Virus record (IMG/VR): IMGVR_UViG_3300037493_007247
Coordinates: 1-43,641 of that record
Strand: one strand, 5' to 3'
DNA from: a virus
DNA: 43,641 bases
Shown here: piece after piece, positions 33,117 to 41,153 of the stretch
Position numbering within the stretch: the stretch's first letter is position 1
How the letters are laid out: every line of letters starts with the position of its first letter
Translations under genes and position numbers: made by a program
The notes under the pieces: model-generated
Seen by the model: the letters and a program-made list of their open reading frames with translations, nothing else
Database searches by the model: none
Told to the model about the DNA's origin: nothing

Positions 33117-34945
33117 TATGAAACTGTACCAGAACTATTTTTAATTATTGGAGAATAGACTTTGTTTTGTTGTATTTTTTTCAAAGAATTGAACTTATTC
33201 TGTTCTAAATCGTTATATAGATTTTTATTTACAAAAGCTTTAAATATAATGTTTAACGAACTTACAGTGTTCTCAGATGGAATCTCTTCATAATAATTTT
33301 TGTTTCTATCATACCATCCTCCTCTTATCAACACTAGATCGTCTTGTTCAAGTTTAATATCCCCAAAGTCATCTAATCCAATCAGTGGATCTTGACCCGG
33401 TTCGATAGTTATCTGCTTTCTTTCAATAATTATTTCTTGATTTGTTATTGGATCCTTTTGTTTGACAGGGGCAAAGTAGTACCCATTTCTAATTGCCTCT
33501 TCATTTTCCTGAGAGACAAAGAATACATTCACAGAATCAATACCTTCGATATTTTCAATTATACTAATAAGATCAGAACGTGGAATTGAAGTTTTTCTTT
33601 TTACATTTAAGAAATATGAACTTAGTGCACTGCGAATCTCAGTGGACAAAACTCCTTTGTCAAATCCTTCAATATACTTAAGAACAATATTAATTGCATA
33701 TTTTTTGATGATTGGATTTACAATTTCTACTTCGGAAGTAACGAGTTGTTGACCGCTTTCGTTAAGAAGATTCAAAACTCTTTGTTTTTCTTCGTCAGTG
33801 AGTACAAACTCGTTTGCTGGAATATTGAAATAGTCAATATCAGTAGTGATTTTTCTATTTACATCTGGAAGAAGAAAAAGATAAACAACATTATCGTCAT
33901 CTATATTATTATCGTTCTTTGTGTTATATGCATCAATATGAGAAAAATACGCATATTTTTTTAAAAAGTAAATGTAATTGTTTGGGTTTGCCAAAACAAA
34001 TGATTTGCTAGCATAAGGTGCTATAAGTCTTGTAAACTCTGGATCCTCATTGTTTGCACCAAAAATAGGTTTGCTTACCAGTTTAATGCTTAACACTTCA
34101 TTTAAGTTAATCTCACTGCCTAATTGATCAACTCCTTCCGTTGTAAACGTGAATGTGATATTATTTGCAGTATCAAGATTACCAGAAAGACCTGCAGTTT
34201 GTACATATTGAATTGTAATCTTTGAGCCTGCAACTGGTATAGCTCCAAAATTCCCAGTTCCAAAATAAATGTCGAGTCCTCCGTTAATACCTGTCTTAAC
34301 CAAGCAGCCCGGTTCATTGTTTCCAAGATCATACAATGAGTTTTCTACTGGATAATCAACCCCATTTACAGTAACCTTAATTCTTTGATCATCCGTTGGA
34401 TCAAGAGTATTAATTGAAAAGCTTTGTAACGGAAATCCAGTTCCGGTAAAATCTTGAGTTTGAACGAGCCCTTGAACTAATGTAACCTGCTGTGGAGCAA
34501 GAGAAGTTTTGTCAATTGCTATAAATTCCTCACTTCCAAAATCTAAGAAATAGTTTAAACCGTTGGTCTCACAGTTTAGTGTACAAAAGTTAGGAATTCG
34601 TAAAGTATTACCCGAGATTTGAGAAGCAGCGCCGGGAGCAACATTTAATTGTAATGAACCAAAAGCAGAAACACCTCTCGATGGGTTGTGTCCTGTTAAT
34701 CTTGACAATCCAAAAACAGACTGAGCGTTTCTTGCTCTACTGATATTTAATTCAGTAATTGCGGCTTCAATATAATAGAAAATAAGCTCACTAATATTTG
34801 AAACAACAGACAAAATCTGTCCAAAGGGGGAAGCTGGAGTAAAAAGATCAGAAGATTGTTGATATTTCTCTGAGAGATATACAAAAGCGTCATTGTAAAG
34901 CTGTTGAGCTCTTACCCTGTTTTTAAATAAAAAAGAATCTGCCAT
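33116..34945 (-). CDS. 6: Baseplate wedge protein gp6-like (baseplate J family)
   Basis: A 609-residue protein with the gp6/J N-terminal pattern: PASPFGQILSVVSN, YYIEAAITELNISRARN, then GLSRLTGHNPSRGVSAFGSL. The middle is beta-rich, and the C-terminal third has an alpha/beta domain with YAINIVLKYIEGFDKG and SRSDLI-like spacing (RSDLISIIENIEGIDSV). gp6 forms the ring that closes the T4 baseplate (660 residues in T4). It follows the gp25-like gene with a 15-nt gap. Strong call by pattern and order. Confidence 0.75.
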   Translation of the reverse strand: MADSFLFKNRVRAQQLYNDAFVYLSEKYQQSSDLFTPASPFGQILSVVSNISELIFYYIEAAITELNISRARNAQSVFGLSRLTGHNPSRGVSAFGSLQLNVAPGAASQISGNTLRIPNFCTLNCETNGLNYFLDFGSEEFIAIDKTSLAPQQVTLVQGLVQTQDFTGTGFPLQSFSINTLDPTDDQRIKVTVNGVDYPVENSLYDLGNNEPGCLVKTGINGGLDIYFGTGNFGAIPVAGSKITIQYVQTAGLSGNLDTANNITFTFTTEGVDQLGSEINLNEVLSIKLVSKPIFGANNEDPEFTRLIAPYASKSFVLANPNNYIYFLKKYAYFSHIDAYNTKNDNNIDDDNVVYLFLLPDVNRKITTDIDYFNIPANEFVLTDEEKQRVLNLLNESGQQLVTSEVEIVNPIIKKYAINIVLKYIEGFDKGVLSTEIRSALSSYFLNVKRKTSIPRSDLISIIENIEGIDSVNVFFVSQENEEAIRNGYYFAPVKQKDPITNQEIIIERKQITIEPGQDPLIGLDDFGDIKLEQDDLVLIRGGWYDRNKNYYEEIPSENTVSSLNIIFKAFVNKNLYNDLEQNKFNSLKKIQQNKVYSPIIKNSSGTVS

Positions 34946-34960
34946 GTATATGAATAATTT

Positions 34961-35326
34961 TTAAAATAAGAACGAAATTATTTTTTTATCGTTTACTGTT
35001 ACGTCCATTAGAGCGCCATATGCTGATTCGTTATTAAGTTCATAAAACTGTACATTAACTCCTACATTAAATTTTGAAGCCAACGGACAATATGTTGCTA
35101 TCAAATTTGATATACGCGATTCTATTTGACCCGAACTAAATGATGTGCGTAAAATTTCACTTTCCAATGATGCACCAAAATCATTGCTTCCAAGAACTTC
35201 GTTTTTATTTGTAAAAAGAATATTTTCTATCTGAAGAATTAACAGAGAAATATCATCAGACACCTCTAACTGATTAGGATTATACTTGCTAACAAGATCA
35301 TCCCTGCTGTAAATGTCAAGACTCAT
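34961..35326 (-). CDS. 25: Baseplate wedge protein gp25-like (GPW/gp25 family)
   Basis: A 121-residue protein with the gp25/W hallmark: an N-terminal helix, then IENILFTNKNEVLGSNDFGASLE (about 33-55), then a helix and two closing strands. gp25 sits at the base of the sheath and triggers contraction with gp6 and gp53. A late-promoter-like motif lies just upstream, so the wedge genes can be read separately from those upstream. Confidence 0.8.
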   Translation of the reverse strand: MSLDIYSRDDLVSKYNPNQLEVSDDISLLILQIENILFTNKNEVLGSNDFGASLESEILRTSFSSGQIESRISNLIATYCPLASKFNVGVNVQFYELNNESAYGALMDVTVNDKKIISFLF

Positions 35327-35335
35327 TTCTGCATA

Positions 35336-35352
35336 TTTTTTTTATATATCAA
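35336..35352 (-). promoter_or_regulatory. Late-promoter-like motif upstream of gp25
   Basis: The minus strand reads TTGATATATAAAAAAAA, ending 9 nt before the gp25 ATG, in the 50-nt gap after the 262-residue gene. Confidence 0.6.
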
Positions 35353-35376
35353 TAGCAGAAATATAGTATTGTATTA

Positions 35377-36165
35377 TTAAGCTGTAAAGAAATAATCTGT
35401 CCCCTCGTCAGTTTTTATTTCTTCAGTGATTGCAGCAATCTCATCATCTCCTTCAGATTTATAGAGATCATAATTAATTGTAATACCTCCAGGAAGGTTA
35501 TAATTAAATGTACCCATAACTCTTGCTAGTTGCTGTTTACATCTTGCAACTACATATCTAAGGAAAATTTCATCTCCAAATAAACTACAATCATCAAGTT
35601 TAGTGTATACCTGAAATACAACCGTGTAATCAGGCTTTTCACCTAAAAATCTAAACTTATGATTCAAATAATTAAAAGTGTAGGACATTGCATTTTGTAA
35701 AACTTGACGTGCACTATCAATAAAATACTCATTAATTACAAAATACATTAAGTTCTCTGATGCAATACCTTCTCCACCTCCGTAATATGAATTATAAACC
35801 ATTTTATCAACCGCAAAATCAGTATCACTTGAGTTAAAGCTGTAGTTGCTGAATCCACCATCTTCACCACTAAACCTACTTAGCTGAAACACTGCGTTAA
35901 CTGCCCACACTGCATTTGGTAAGGTAATCTCCCCTGTTTTTCTAAAAGCTTCAGTGTTTTTGTTATACTCTTCAGGCGTTAATGCAAGGAATTTTTCCTC
36001 TACTGAGTACTCATAATGCTTATAAAACCATTGTTTGGCTCTTTCAATAATACGAGCAATCTCTTTTTTAGGAATGTTATAAGGTAATTGACAAGAAACT
36101 GTAAGTTCTTGAGTGACCTCGTTGATAAAATTATCAAGACATCTTATTTCAGCGGGTGTAGCCAT
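35377..36165 (-). CDS. Putative neck or tail-associated structural protein
   Basis: A 262-residue protein: helical N-terminus (EIARIIERAKQWFYKHYEYS, 50-69), a Gly/Tyr-rich middle (YNSYYGGGEG), and a C-terminal part with LRYVVARCKQQLARVMGTF and an acidic tail. Proteins of this size and make-up occur as neck or connector components in T4-like phages (gp14 has 256 residues), but the match is not good enough to name it. It is encoded between the amidoligase-like gene and gp25. Confidence 0.45.
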   Translation of the reverse strand: MATPAEIRCLDNFINEVTQELTVSCQLPYNIPKKEIARIIERAKQWFYKHYEYSVEEKFLALTPEEYNKNTEAFRKTGEITLPNAVWAVNAVFQLSRFSGEDGGFSNYSFNSSDTDFAVDKMVYNSYYGGGEGIASENLMYFVINEYFIDSARQVLQNAMSYTFNYLNHKFRFLGEKPDYTVVFQVYTKLDDCSLFGDEIFLRYVVARCKQQLARVMGTFNYNLPGGITINYDLYKSEGDDEIAAITEEIKTDEGTDYFFTA

Positions 36166-36166
36166 A

Positions 36167-37426
36167 TCATTTTATCTTTTCATACTCAAGAACTCTCGTA
36201 GTGTTCGAGATTCTTGATATATTATTTATTTTTCCGTTCTCAAAAAAGCCTCTTTCCATTTCACCTATCATGATTCCACTTCTTCCCGTGAAATGACAAT
36301 CAATTAACTTACTTGTTCCATTTACATAAGAATCTAAAAGATAAGAAGATGTTGCGGTTGTTTGAGAGAATAGATTTGATTTACTGATATAACAGTTATC
36401 TAGATTAGATTCAAAAACATCGCAATCAACAATCATTCCGCCAACCTCGCTCTCAAGAATATCAATACCTTGTAGAAAGAAAGAGTTTTTAAGATTTCCT
36501 TCTTTAATTTGAAATTTGCTTTGATCTGAATCATAGTTTATGTAACCTTCAGTCATACTTGAATCTCTAATTATCTCTAACAATCTGGTTCTGAGTGTAG
36601 CGAAAAAACTGTGAACACGGGAATCGTGAGTATTGAGATCGATAGTAAAATTGATTTTTGGAAAAGATTCTTTAAAGACTGCCAAGTTACGTAGAGATTG
36701 AACAAGATGACCACGTCTGTCCTGTATTTTTTTCAATCTCTCCTTCTCATCGATGCTTAAATTTGGATCTTGAATACTCGTAACCAGTGCATCAATGAAT
36801 TCATCTACACCTTCAAATATTTTTGACTTTTTGGTTTGATAATCTTTACCACCAAAATATTTAAGAACTAAATAGCTGGAGAAAGGACCTCCAAACTCCA
36901 CAGCAAAACTCTTTTTTATTGGAGAAACATTAACCAGGGGATCGAAATCCAAAGACAACAATTTTTTTATAGGTCTAGAAAAAACATGATTTTGACGAGG
37001 GAAATCCTTTAAAACTTTATCCTCGTTAAAAAGCATTATAAGCTTTAAAAAATTCATCTTTCGAAGATCTAAAAAGCTTCCCTTTTGGGCACCTATAATA
37101 CAGTATAAATCCGAATTTTGATTTGTTTCTCCATTCTCTGTAATCCAGCCTAAGATCTTATTTAAAAGAGATTTTGACCCAAGAAAAGGTAGCATCGGAG
37201 TTGACAGCCTATAAGAGTTACCTCCTCTTTCAAATTTCTTTTCAAGTTCAAATCTTCCAAATGGAGAAGTAGTGGTAATTGATGAAGTGTTTTGAAAAAC
37301 TTGATCCCCAAGAAAAGAGGACAAAAGAGATCTGGTTTTATCAAAACCCTCTTTTGTGTTAAAATCTATAATAAAAGCTAATCGTAAGTCAGAAAAAATC
37401 TGCGATCGATCCTGTAAGGATAACAT
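36167..37426 (-). CDS. Amidoligase-like domain fused to pentapeptide/beta-helix-like C-terminus
   Basis: A 419-residue protein. Residues about 10-160 resemble phage amidoligase-family proteins: STPMLPFLGSKSLLNKILGWI, then NGETNQ, then a line of hydrophobic helices with FPRQNHVFSRPI. However, the CGLH-type active-site motif expected after the TN pair is replaced by SDLYCIIG, so activity is doubtful. Residues about 320-400 have regularly spaced Asp/Asn/Cys/Ser turns (VDCDVFESNLDNCYISKSNL), like a right-handed beta-helix or pentapeptide repeat. A late-promoter motif lies 10 nt upstream. Its place among baseplate genes suggests a virion protein that has lost or reshaped an old enzyme fold. Confidence 0.35.
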   Translation of the reverse strand: MLSLQDRSQIFSDLRLAFIIDFNTKEGFDKTRSLLSSFLGDQVFQNTSSITTTSPFGRFELEKKFERGGNSYRLSTPMLPFLGSKSLLNKILGWITENGETNQNSDLYCIIGAQKGSFLDLRKMNFLKLIMLFNEDKVLKDFPRQNHVFSRPIKKLLSLDFDPLVNVSPIKKSFAVEFGGPFSSYLVLKYFGGKDYQTKKSKIFEGVDEFIDALVTSIQDPNLSIDEKERLKKIQDRRGHLVQSLRNLAVFKESFPKINFTIDLNTHDSRVHSFFATLRTRLLEIIRDSSMTEGYINYDSDQSKFQIKEGNLKNSFFLQGIDILESEVGGMIVDCDVFESNLDNCYISKSNLFSQTTATSSYLLDSYVNGTSKLIDCHFTGRSGIMIGEMERGFFENGKINNISRISNTTRVLEYEKIK

Positions 37427-37435
37427 TTACTTTTT

Positions 37436-37449
37436 CTTTTATATATCAA
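37436..37449 (-). promoter_or_regulatory. Late-promoter-like motif upstream of the amidoligase-like gene
   Basis: The minus strand reads TTGATATATAAAAG, ending 9 nt before the ATG at 37426 and overlapping the last codons of the S1-like gene. Confidence 0.6.
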
Positions 37450-38555
37450 GGTAAAGAATAAACTATCTTTCTGTTTACAGTATCAATTTTTAAAATCCTA
37501 ACCTTTACATCTTCTCCAACGTTTAATACTGTTCCCTTTAAATCATTTGTGTGTAAAAGACCAGCAAGACCTTTCTCCAATTCTACAAATGCTCCATACT
37601 TTACAATTTTTGTAACTGTACCATTTACAATAGAGCTAGGGGTATACTTTTCATCAGCGTTTTTCCATGGATCGTGTGATGGCCCTTTTTGACTAAGAAT
37701 TATTTTGTTTTCGTGAATAATCTGTTTCACAAAAAACTCAATCTTATCCCCAGGTCGAATTAGCTTGTTGTTAAAATGAGTTAAACTTTCATCAAGCTCA
37801 TCAGCTGGAATCATACCAGTCAAACACTCATTGAATTCGGCAAACACTCCAAATTGAGTAGTGCCAGTTACAAATCCTTCTATCTTTTTCTCAAGATTCT
37901 GTGACAAATCCTCAATTGTTTGAGGGATTTGTGTTTTAAGATATTCTCTGTGAGAAACTACGACGGTTCCTTTTTCTTTGGAGTAATTAATTGGAACAAC
38001 AACTATCTCTTTTCCTAACATCGATTCAAAATTCCAAAGCTTATTCACTCCGGCTAAAGATCCTGGCATAAATGTTTCAACCTCATCGACACTTACCATA
38101 TAACCACCTTGAATGAGCTCTTTTACAACCCCATAAAATCCAAGAGATTTCCCAATAGAATCCATAAGCTCATTTTTCTTTTCTCGTTGAAGAACGTCTC
38201 CAAAACTTGCTTGAATATGATCTGCTTTCCTAAGCAGTTCAACCTTAACTATTTGACCAGCTCTTAGATAATCTCTGTATTTTTCTTTTTCTTTGTGAAG
38301 CGGAATAAATGCAGTTTCAGCACCTAGATCAATAACAGCTTCATTACTATTATTTATATACTGAACTTTTGCTTCTACAATATCACCCGAGTTGTAATTT
38401 GGTGATATGGGTTGACCTTCATAAAGTGATAGAAGATCTGCAACATATGATTCTTTACTTAATATCTTTGTTCTCTTTGGAATTTCTAACTCTAAAACCT
38501 TTGATTCAAATGGATCTTCTTGGTTAGGATAGAGTGTTATTTTTTGATTAGGCAT
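37446..38555 (-). CDS. Four-domain S1 RNA-binding protein (ribosomal protein S1-like)
   Basis: A 369-residue protein made of four S1 OB-fold repeats: about 56-118 (GDIVEAKVQYIN), 138-203 (YGVVKELIQGGYMVSV, with the VVSHREYL end typical of S1), 223-290 (EGFVTGTTQFGVFAEF, IILSQKG), and 307-369 (NGTVTKIVKYGAFVEL, GLAGLLHTNDL). No nuclease or PNPase domain accompanies them. Ribosomal protein S1 recruits mRNA to the 30S subunit; a phage copy could bring phage mRNAs with A/U-rich leaders to ribosomes. It is encoded inside the tail operon and has its own promoter-like motif upstream. Domain assignment is strong, the role is inferred. Confidence 0.85.
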   Translation of the reverse strand: MPNQKITLYPNQEDPFESKVLELEIPKRTKILSKESYVADLLSLYEGQPISPNYNSGDIVEAKVQYINNSNEAVIDLGAETAFIPLHKEKEKYRDYLRAGQIVKVELLRKADHIQASFGDVLQREKKNELMDSIGKSLGFYGVVKELIQGGYMVSVDEVETFMPGSLAGVNKLWNFESMLGKEIVVVPINYSKEKGTVVVSHREYLKTQIPQTIEDLSQNLEKKIEGFVTGTTQFGVFAEFNECLTGMIPADELDESLTHFNNKLIRPGDKIEFFVKQIIHENKIILSQKGPSHDPWKNADEKYTPSSIVNGTVTKIVKYGAFVELEKGLAGLLHTNDLKGTVLNVGEDVKVRILKIDTVNRKIVYSLP

Positions 38556-38582
38556 TTTTTTTTAAACAACTAGGTTAAACTA

Positions 38583-38598
38583 CTTTATATATACTCAA
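38583..38598 (-). promoter_or_regulatory. Late-promoter-like motif upstream of the S1-like gene
   Basis: The minus strand reads TTGAGTATATATAAAG, overlapping the stop codon of the 96-residue gene and lying about 28 nt before the S1-like ATG. Three extra bases separate TTGA from TATATAAA compared with the commonest form. Confidence 0.5.
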
Positions 38599-38885
38599 AT
38601 TATAAGTGCAGGTAAAGAAGGTGTAGTAGTTGATCCAGGAAGCGGGGTAGGGGTAAAAGCAGTAAGAACAGCTTGTCCAGGAGGAATTGTGATAGTAGCA
38701 GATCTAATATACAAGTCAATAGCGGGAGTTGCCAAACCTGCAAATGTTTTTGCAGCAGCCTTTCTTGCTATATCTGCAACATTAGTTCCTTGTGGATTAT
38801 TTGCGATAGTTTCCGCAAAAACGAACATTGCTTTATCAAATGCTTCTTCTAAAGCAACGTTTAATAGAATAGGTACTAGAGCCAT
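38595..38885 (-). CDS. Small structural protein next to the spike gene
   Basis: A 96-residue protein: helical N-terminal two-thirds and a C-terminal strand/Pro/Thr-rich end (ITIPPGQAVLTAF, then GSTTTPSLPALII). It follows the spike protein by 2 nt. In T4 the small spike-tip PAAR protein (gp5.4) is encoded near gene 5, but the PAAR Cys/His zinc pattern is absent here, so it is left unnamed. It is probably a hub or tube component. Confidence 0.45.
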   Translation of the reverse strand: MALVPILLNVALEEAFDKAMFVFAETIANNPQGTNVADIARKAAAKTFAGLATPAIDLYIRSATITIPPGQAVLTAFTPTPLPGSTTTPSLPALII

Positions 38886-38887
38886 AT

Positions 38888-39682
38888 TTATTTTGTTTTA
38901 ACTTGTTTTTTACTTAAGTGTTGAAGCGGTGTCATTGGAACTATAGGGGGAGATGTAGGTGCACCTAGATTGGCGATATGAGTGTGTTGATTAAAAAATT
39001 GTAAAAAAGAATCCCCTAATACTAGTTTTTCTGAAGCTCCACTTCCCAGCTCAATTGATGTTGAGTGATCAATAATTACGTTTTCACATTTAATTATAGC
39101 ATCTTTACAGGTAATCTGTGTATTGTTAACACTAATTATTTCAATACTATTGTCTGGCTTAATGTTAATTATTGACGATCCTTGTGTAGTTGCATAATCA
39201 ATAACGAGACCCTTTTCCTCAGTGAAAAACAGCTTAATAGATTCTCCACTTCTACCATTGTTTCCGTCTTTATCCAGGCCAAATGCTGTATCATATATAA
39301 GAACGTGTGAGTTTTGATATGAATTGCCTATTTCAGTTTTAACCTCATCACTTGGATGAACTGAGCCCAGATAAATCGGTGTATAGATGTTTCCATTGTC
39401 AAAATAGAGAGACACGACACTTCCTAATTTTGGAACTGAAAATTGACCACTTCCACTTAAACTGCCAGATGCTGATGAGAAATTTGGATAAGCCCATGGT
39501 AGATGCTCATCCGGAATGAGGTAATCACTGTTTGGATCATCGGGATTTACTCGAGCGTCCAGTTTTCCAAAGATCCTAATTCTACATCTTCCCTCTTGGT
39601 TTGGATCTTCAACATCAACTATTTTACCCAACCAAAACGTACCTACTAAATTATCATCAGTTATGTTTCCAAGTTGTGGCAT
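38888..39682 (-). CDS. 5: Baseplate central spike protein, gp5-like without lysozyme domain
   Basis: A 264-residue protein. Residues about 10-110 form an OB-fold typical of gp5/VgrG/gpV spikes (VGTFWLGKIVDVEDPNQEGR, PKLGSVVSLYFDNGN, YLGSVHP). Residues about 150-230 are repetitive beta-strands (INIKPDNSIEIISVNN, CKDAIIKCENVIID), forming the trimeric beta-helix needle, followed by NQHTHIANLGAP with the HxH seen at the iron-bound tip of gpV-type spikes. T4 gp5 carries a lysozyme domain between OB-fold and needle; here it is missing. The ATG overlaps the previous stop by 1 nt. Confidence 0.75.
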   Translation of the reverse strand: MPQLGNITDDNLVGTFWLGKIVDVEDPNQEGRCRIRIFGKLDARVNPDDPNSDYLIPDEHLPWAYPNFSSASGSLSGSGQFSVPKLGSVVSLYFDNGNIYTPIYLGSVHPSDEVKTEIGNSYQNSHVLIYDTAFGLDKDGNNGRSGESIKLFFTEEKGLVIDYATTQGSSIINIKPDNSIEIISVNNTQITCKDAIIKCENVIIDHSTSIELGSGASEKLVLGDSFLQFFNQHTHIANLGAPTSPPIVPMTPLQHLSKKQVKTK

Positions 39683-41139
39683 TATCTAAAAACGTTTGAT
39701 GGTGTTAGTGGCCCTGGCGGTAACGCATCTCCAAGCACATTAGATGGAGTTAATGGGGCCGGCTCGAACGGGTTTTCACCTGCAAAAACATTCTCTTCTC
39801 CTATTTCAACTGATGGTGAATTAAAACCTGAAAAGATGTTATCTTCACCCAGTGGAGAGGTTGAACCCGTCAAATCATCAAATGCTGACAAATTACCCGG
39901 AAGATTTGGTATACTTAATGTAGGAGTATCAAACGCTCGTGTAGGATTAATCGAAGTATTTAACTGAGGAGTTATAAATCCAACGGTTTGCCCTGAATCA
40001 AGAGAGCCCTGTGCTATGTTTGCGGCGGTGAAAGTTTGTGCTATTGATCTTCTAAGTTCAGCATCTGCCTCTGGATTACTTACGGGAACTCTTCCTAAAG
40101 TTAAAGTGGAATTTTTTAGCAATCTTCCAGCTTGTCTTAGAATTAGGTCAGGGGCTTCATCCTTAAGTTTTTGAATTAAGCTGCTTGGTCCATCTCCTCC
40201 TGTTGATAAAAGGTTTGTTCCAAGTGATGAGCGCGTCACATCAACAAGGCTTCCTTCTAGCGCAAGAATTTCAGTTTCAATCTCAAAATCATTATATGTA
40301 AAAGAAACTGTCTGTTTAGCCTGCTCAGTTGGAGTGCTGGTTAAACTTTCATACAAAGTTTTTGAAGCCTCAGGTAACCACTCACACTCTTTAAACCTAT
40401 AAATTACTGTTGAAATGTTGTTGTTTACAAATTCTCCGGCAGTTAGATTTGCACTTCCACCGGCAACAGCTTGAACTGCAGATATCGCATTTAAAGTTTT
40501 TCTAAAATTTCGAATTTCTTGTATGTAGATATCAACGTCAAAATATCTTAAGTTTATCGGAACAATAGTCCTTCTGTGCTTCATATCATACATCGCTAAC
40601 CTGTATAGGGTCATCAATGCGGTCGATTTGAAATCAACAGATTCAAGCATTGAGATAGAAATAGTTGCGTCATCGCCTCCAATGAAAGGATCTCCGTTCA
40701 TTGCACCTATAGATTTTTCCCATGCAGTATCAATACCTGTCACCCCAGTAAAGATGTAATGACTGTTATTTTGAATATCATACAAAGTTTTTGCAAATTG
40801 AGCCAAATATTGTGATCTGTTTGGAGCAACTTTACTAAGTAGAGAAAATGCATTATCTTGAACAGAAGTATTTGAAATATTTCCTAAAACCCCAGCACTT
40901 AATGCATTTGCAAACAAAGGACTTTGGTAAAAATTAAACTGTAATCTAAAACTTACATATGTAGGATCATCAAACCTTGTCCACGCTGACTTTTTTGAAG
41001 TGCTAAACCCTCCAGTTGCGATAGAATTTGCCCTTCTAAAGTTATCAACATCTCTATCCAAATTGGCAAGCCCTGCCCTGCGAAGAATATCTGCTCCTCC
41101 GGTGACCAAAGCCTCTTGTGCAGGTGTAGTAAATGCCAT
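39682..41139 (-). CDS. Putative baseplate hub/tube-initiator protein
   Basis: A 485-residue protein. The middle (about 120-300) has the look of a tail-tube-like fold: YFDVDIYIQEIRNFRKTLNA, then VIYRFKECEWLPEAS, then VSFTYNDFEIETE. In T4 the tube initiators gp48 and gp54 are built this way, and the position beside the spike and hub genes fits. The C-terminal 130 residues are Pro/Ser/Thr/Asn-rich with repeated PLTPSNV and ENxFxG elements (residues 435-485), probably disordered. Confidence 0.5.
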   Translation of the reverse strand: MAFTTPAQEALVTGGADILRRAGLANLDRDVDNFRRANSIATGGFSTSKKSAWTRFDDPTYVSFRLQFNFYQSPLFANALSAGVLGNISNTSVQDNAFSLLSKVAPNRSQYLAQFAKTLYDIQNNSHYIFTGVTGIDTAWEKSIGAMNGDPFIGGDDATISISMLESVDFKSTALMTLYRLAMYDMKHRRTIVPINLRYFDVDIYIQEIRNFRKTLNAISAVQAVAGGSANLTAGEFVNNNISTVIYRFKECEWLPEASKTLYESLTSTPTEQAKQTVSFTYNDFEIETEILALEGSLVDVTRSSLGTNLLSTGGDGPSSLIQKLKDEAPDLILRQAGRLLKNSTLTLGRVPVSNPEADAELRRSIAQTFTAANIAQGSLDSGQTVGFITPQLNTSINPTRAFDTPTLSIPNLPGNLSAFDDLTGSTSPLGEDNIFSGFNSPSVEIGEENVFAGENPFEPAPLTPSNVLGDALPPGPLTPSNVFR

Positions 41140-41153
41140 ATTATGTTATTTAT

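Noticed and set aside
38595-38885. PAAR spike-tip protein (gp5.4-like)
   Set aside because: Size and position fit, but the PAAR motif and the zinc-binding Cys/His residues are absent.
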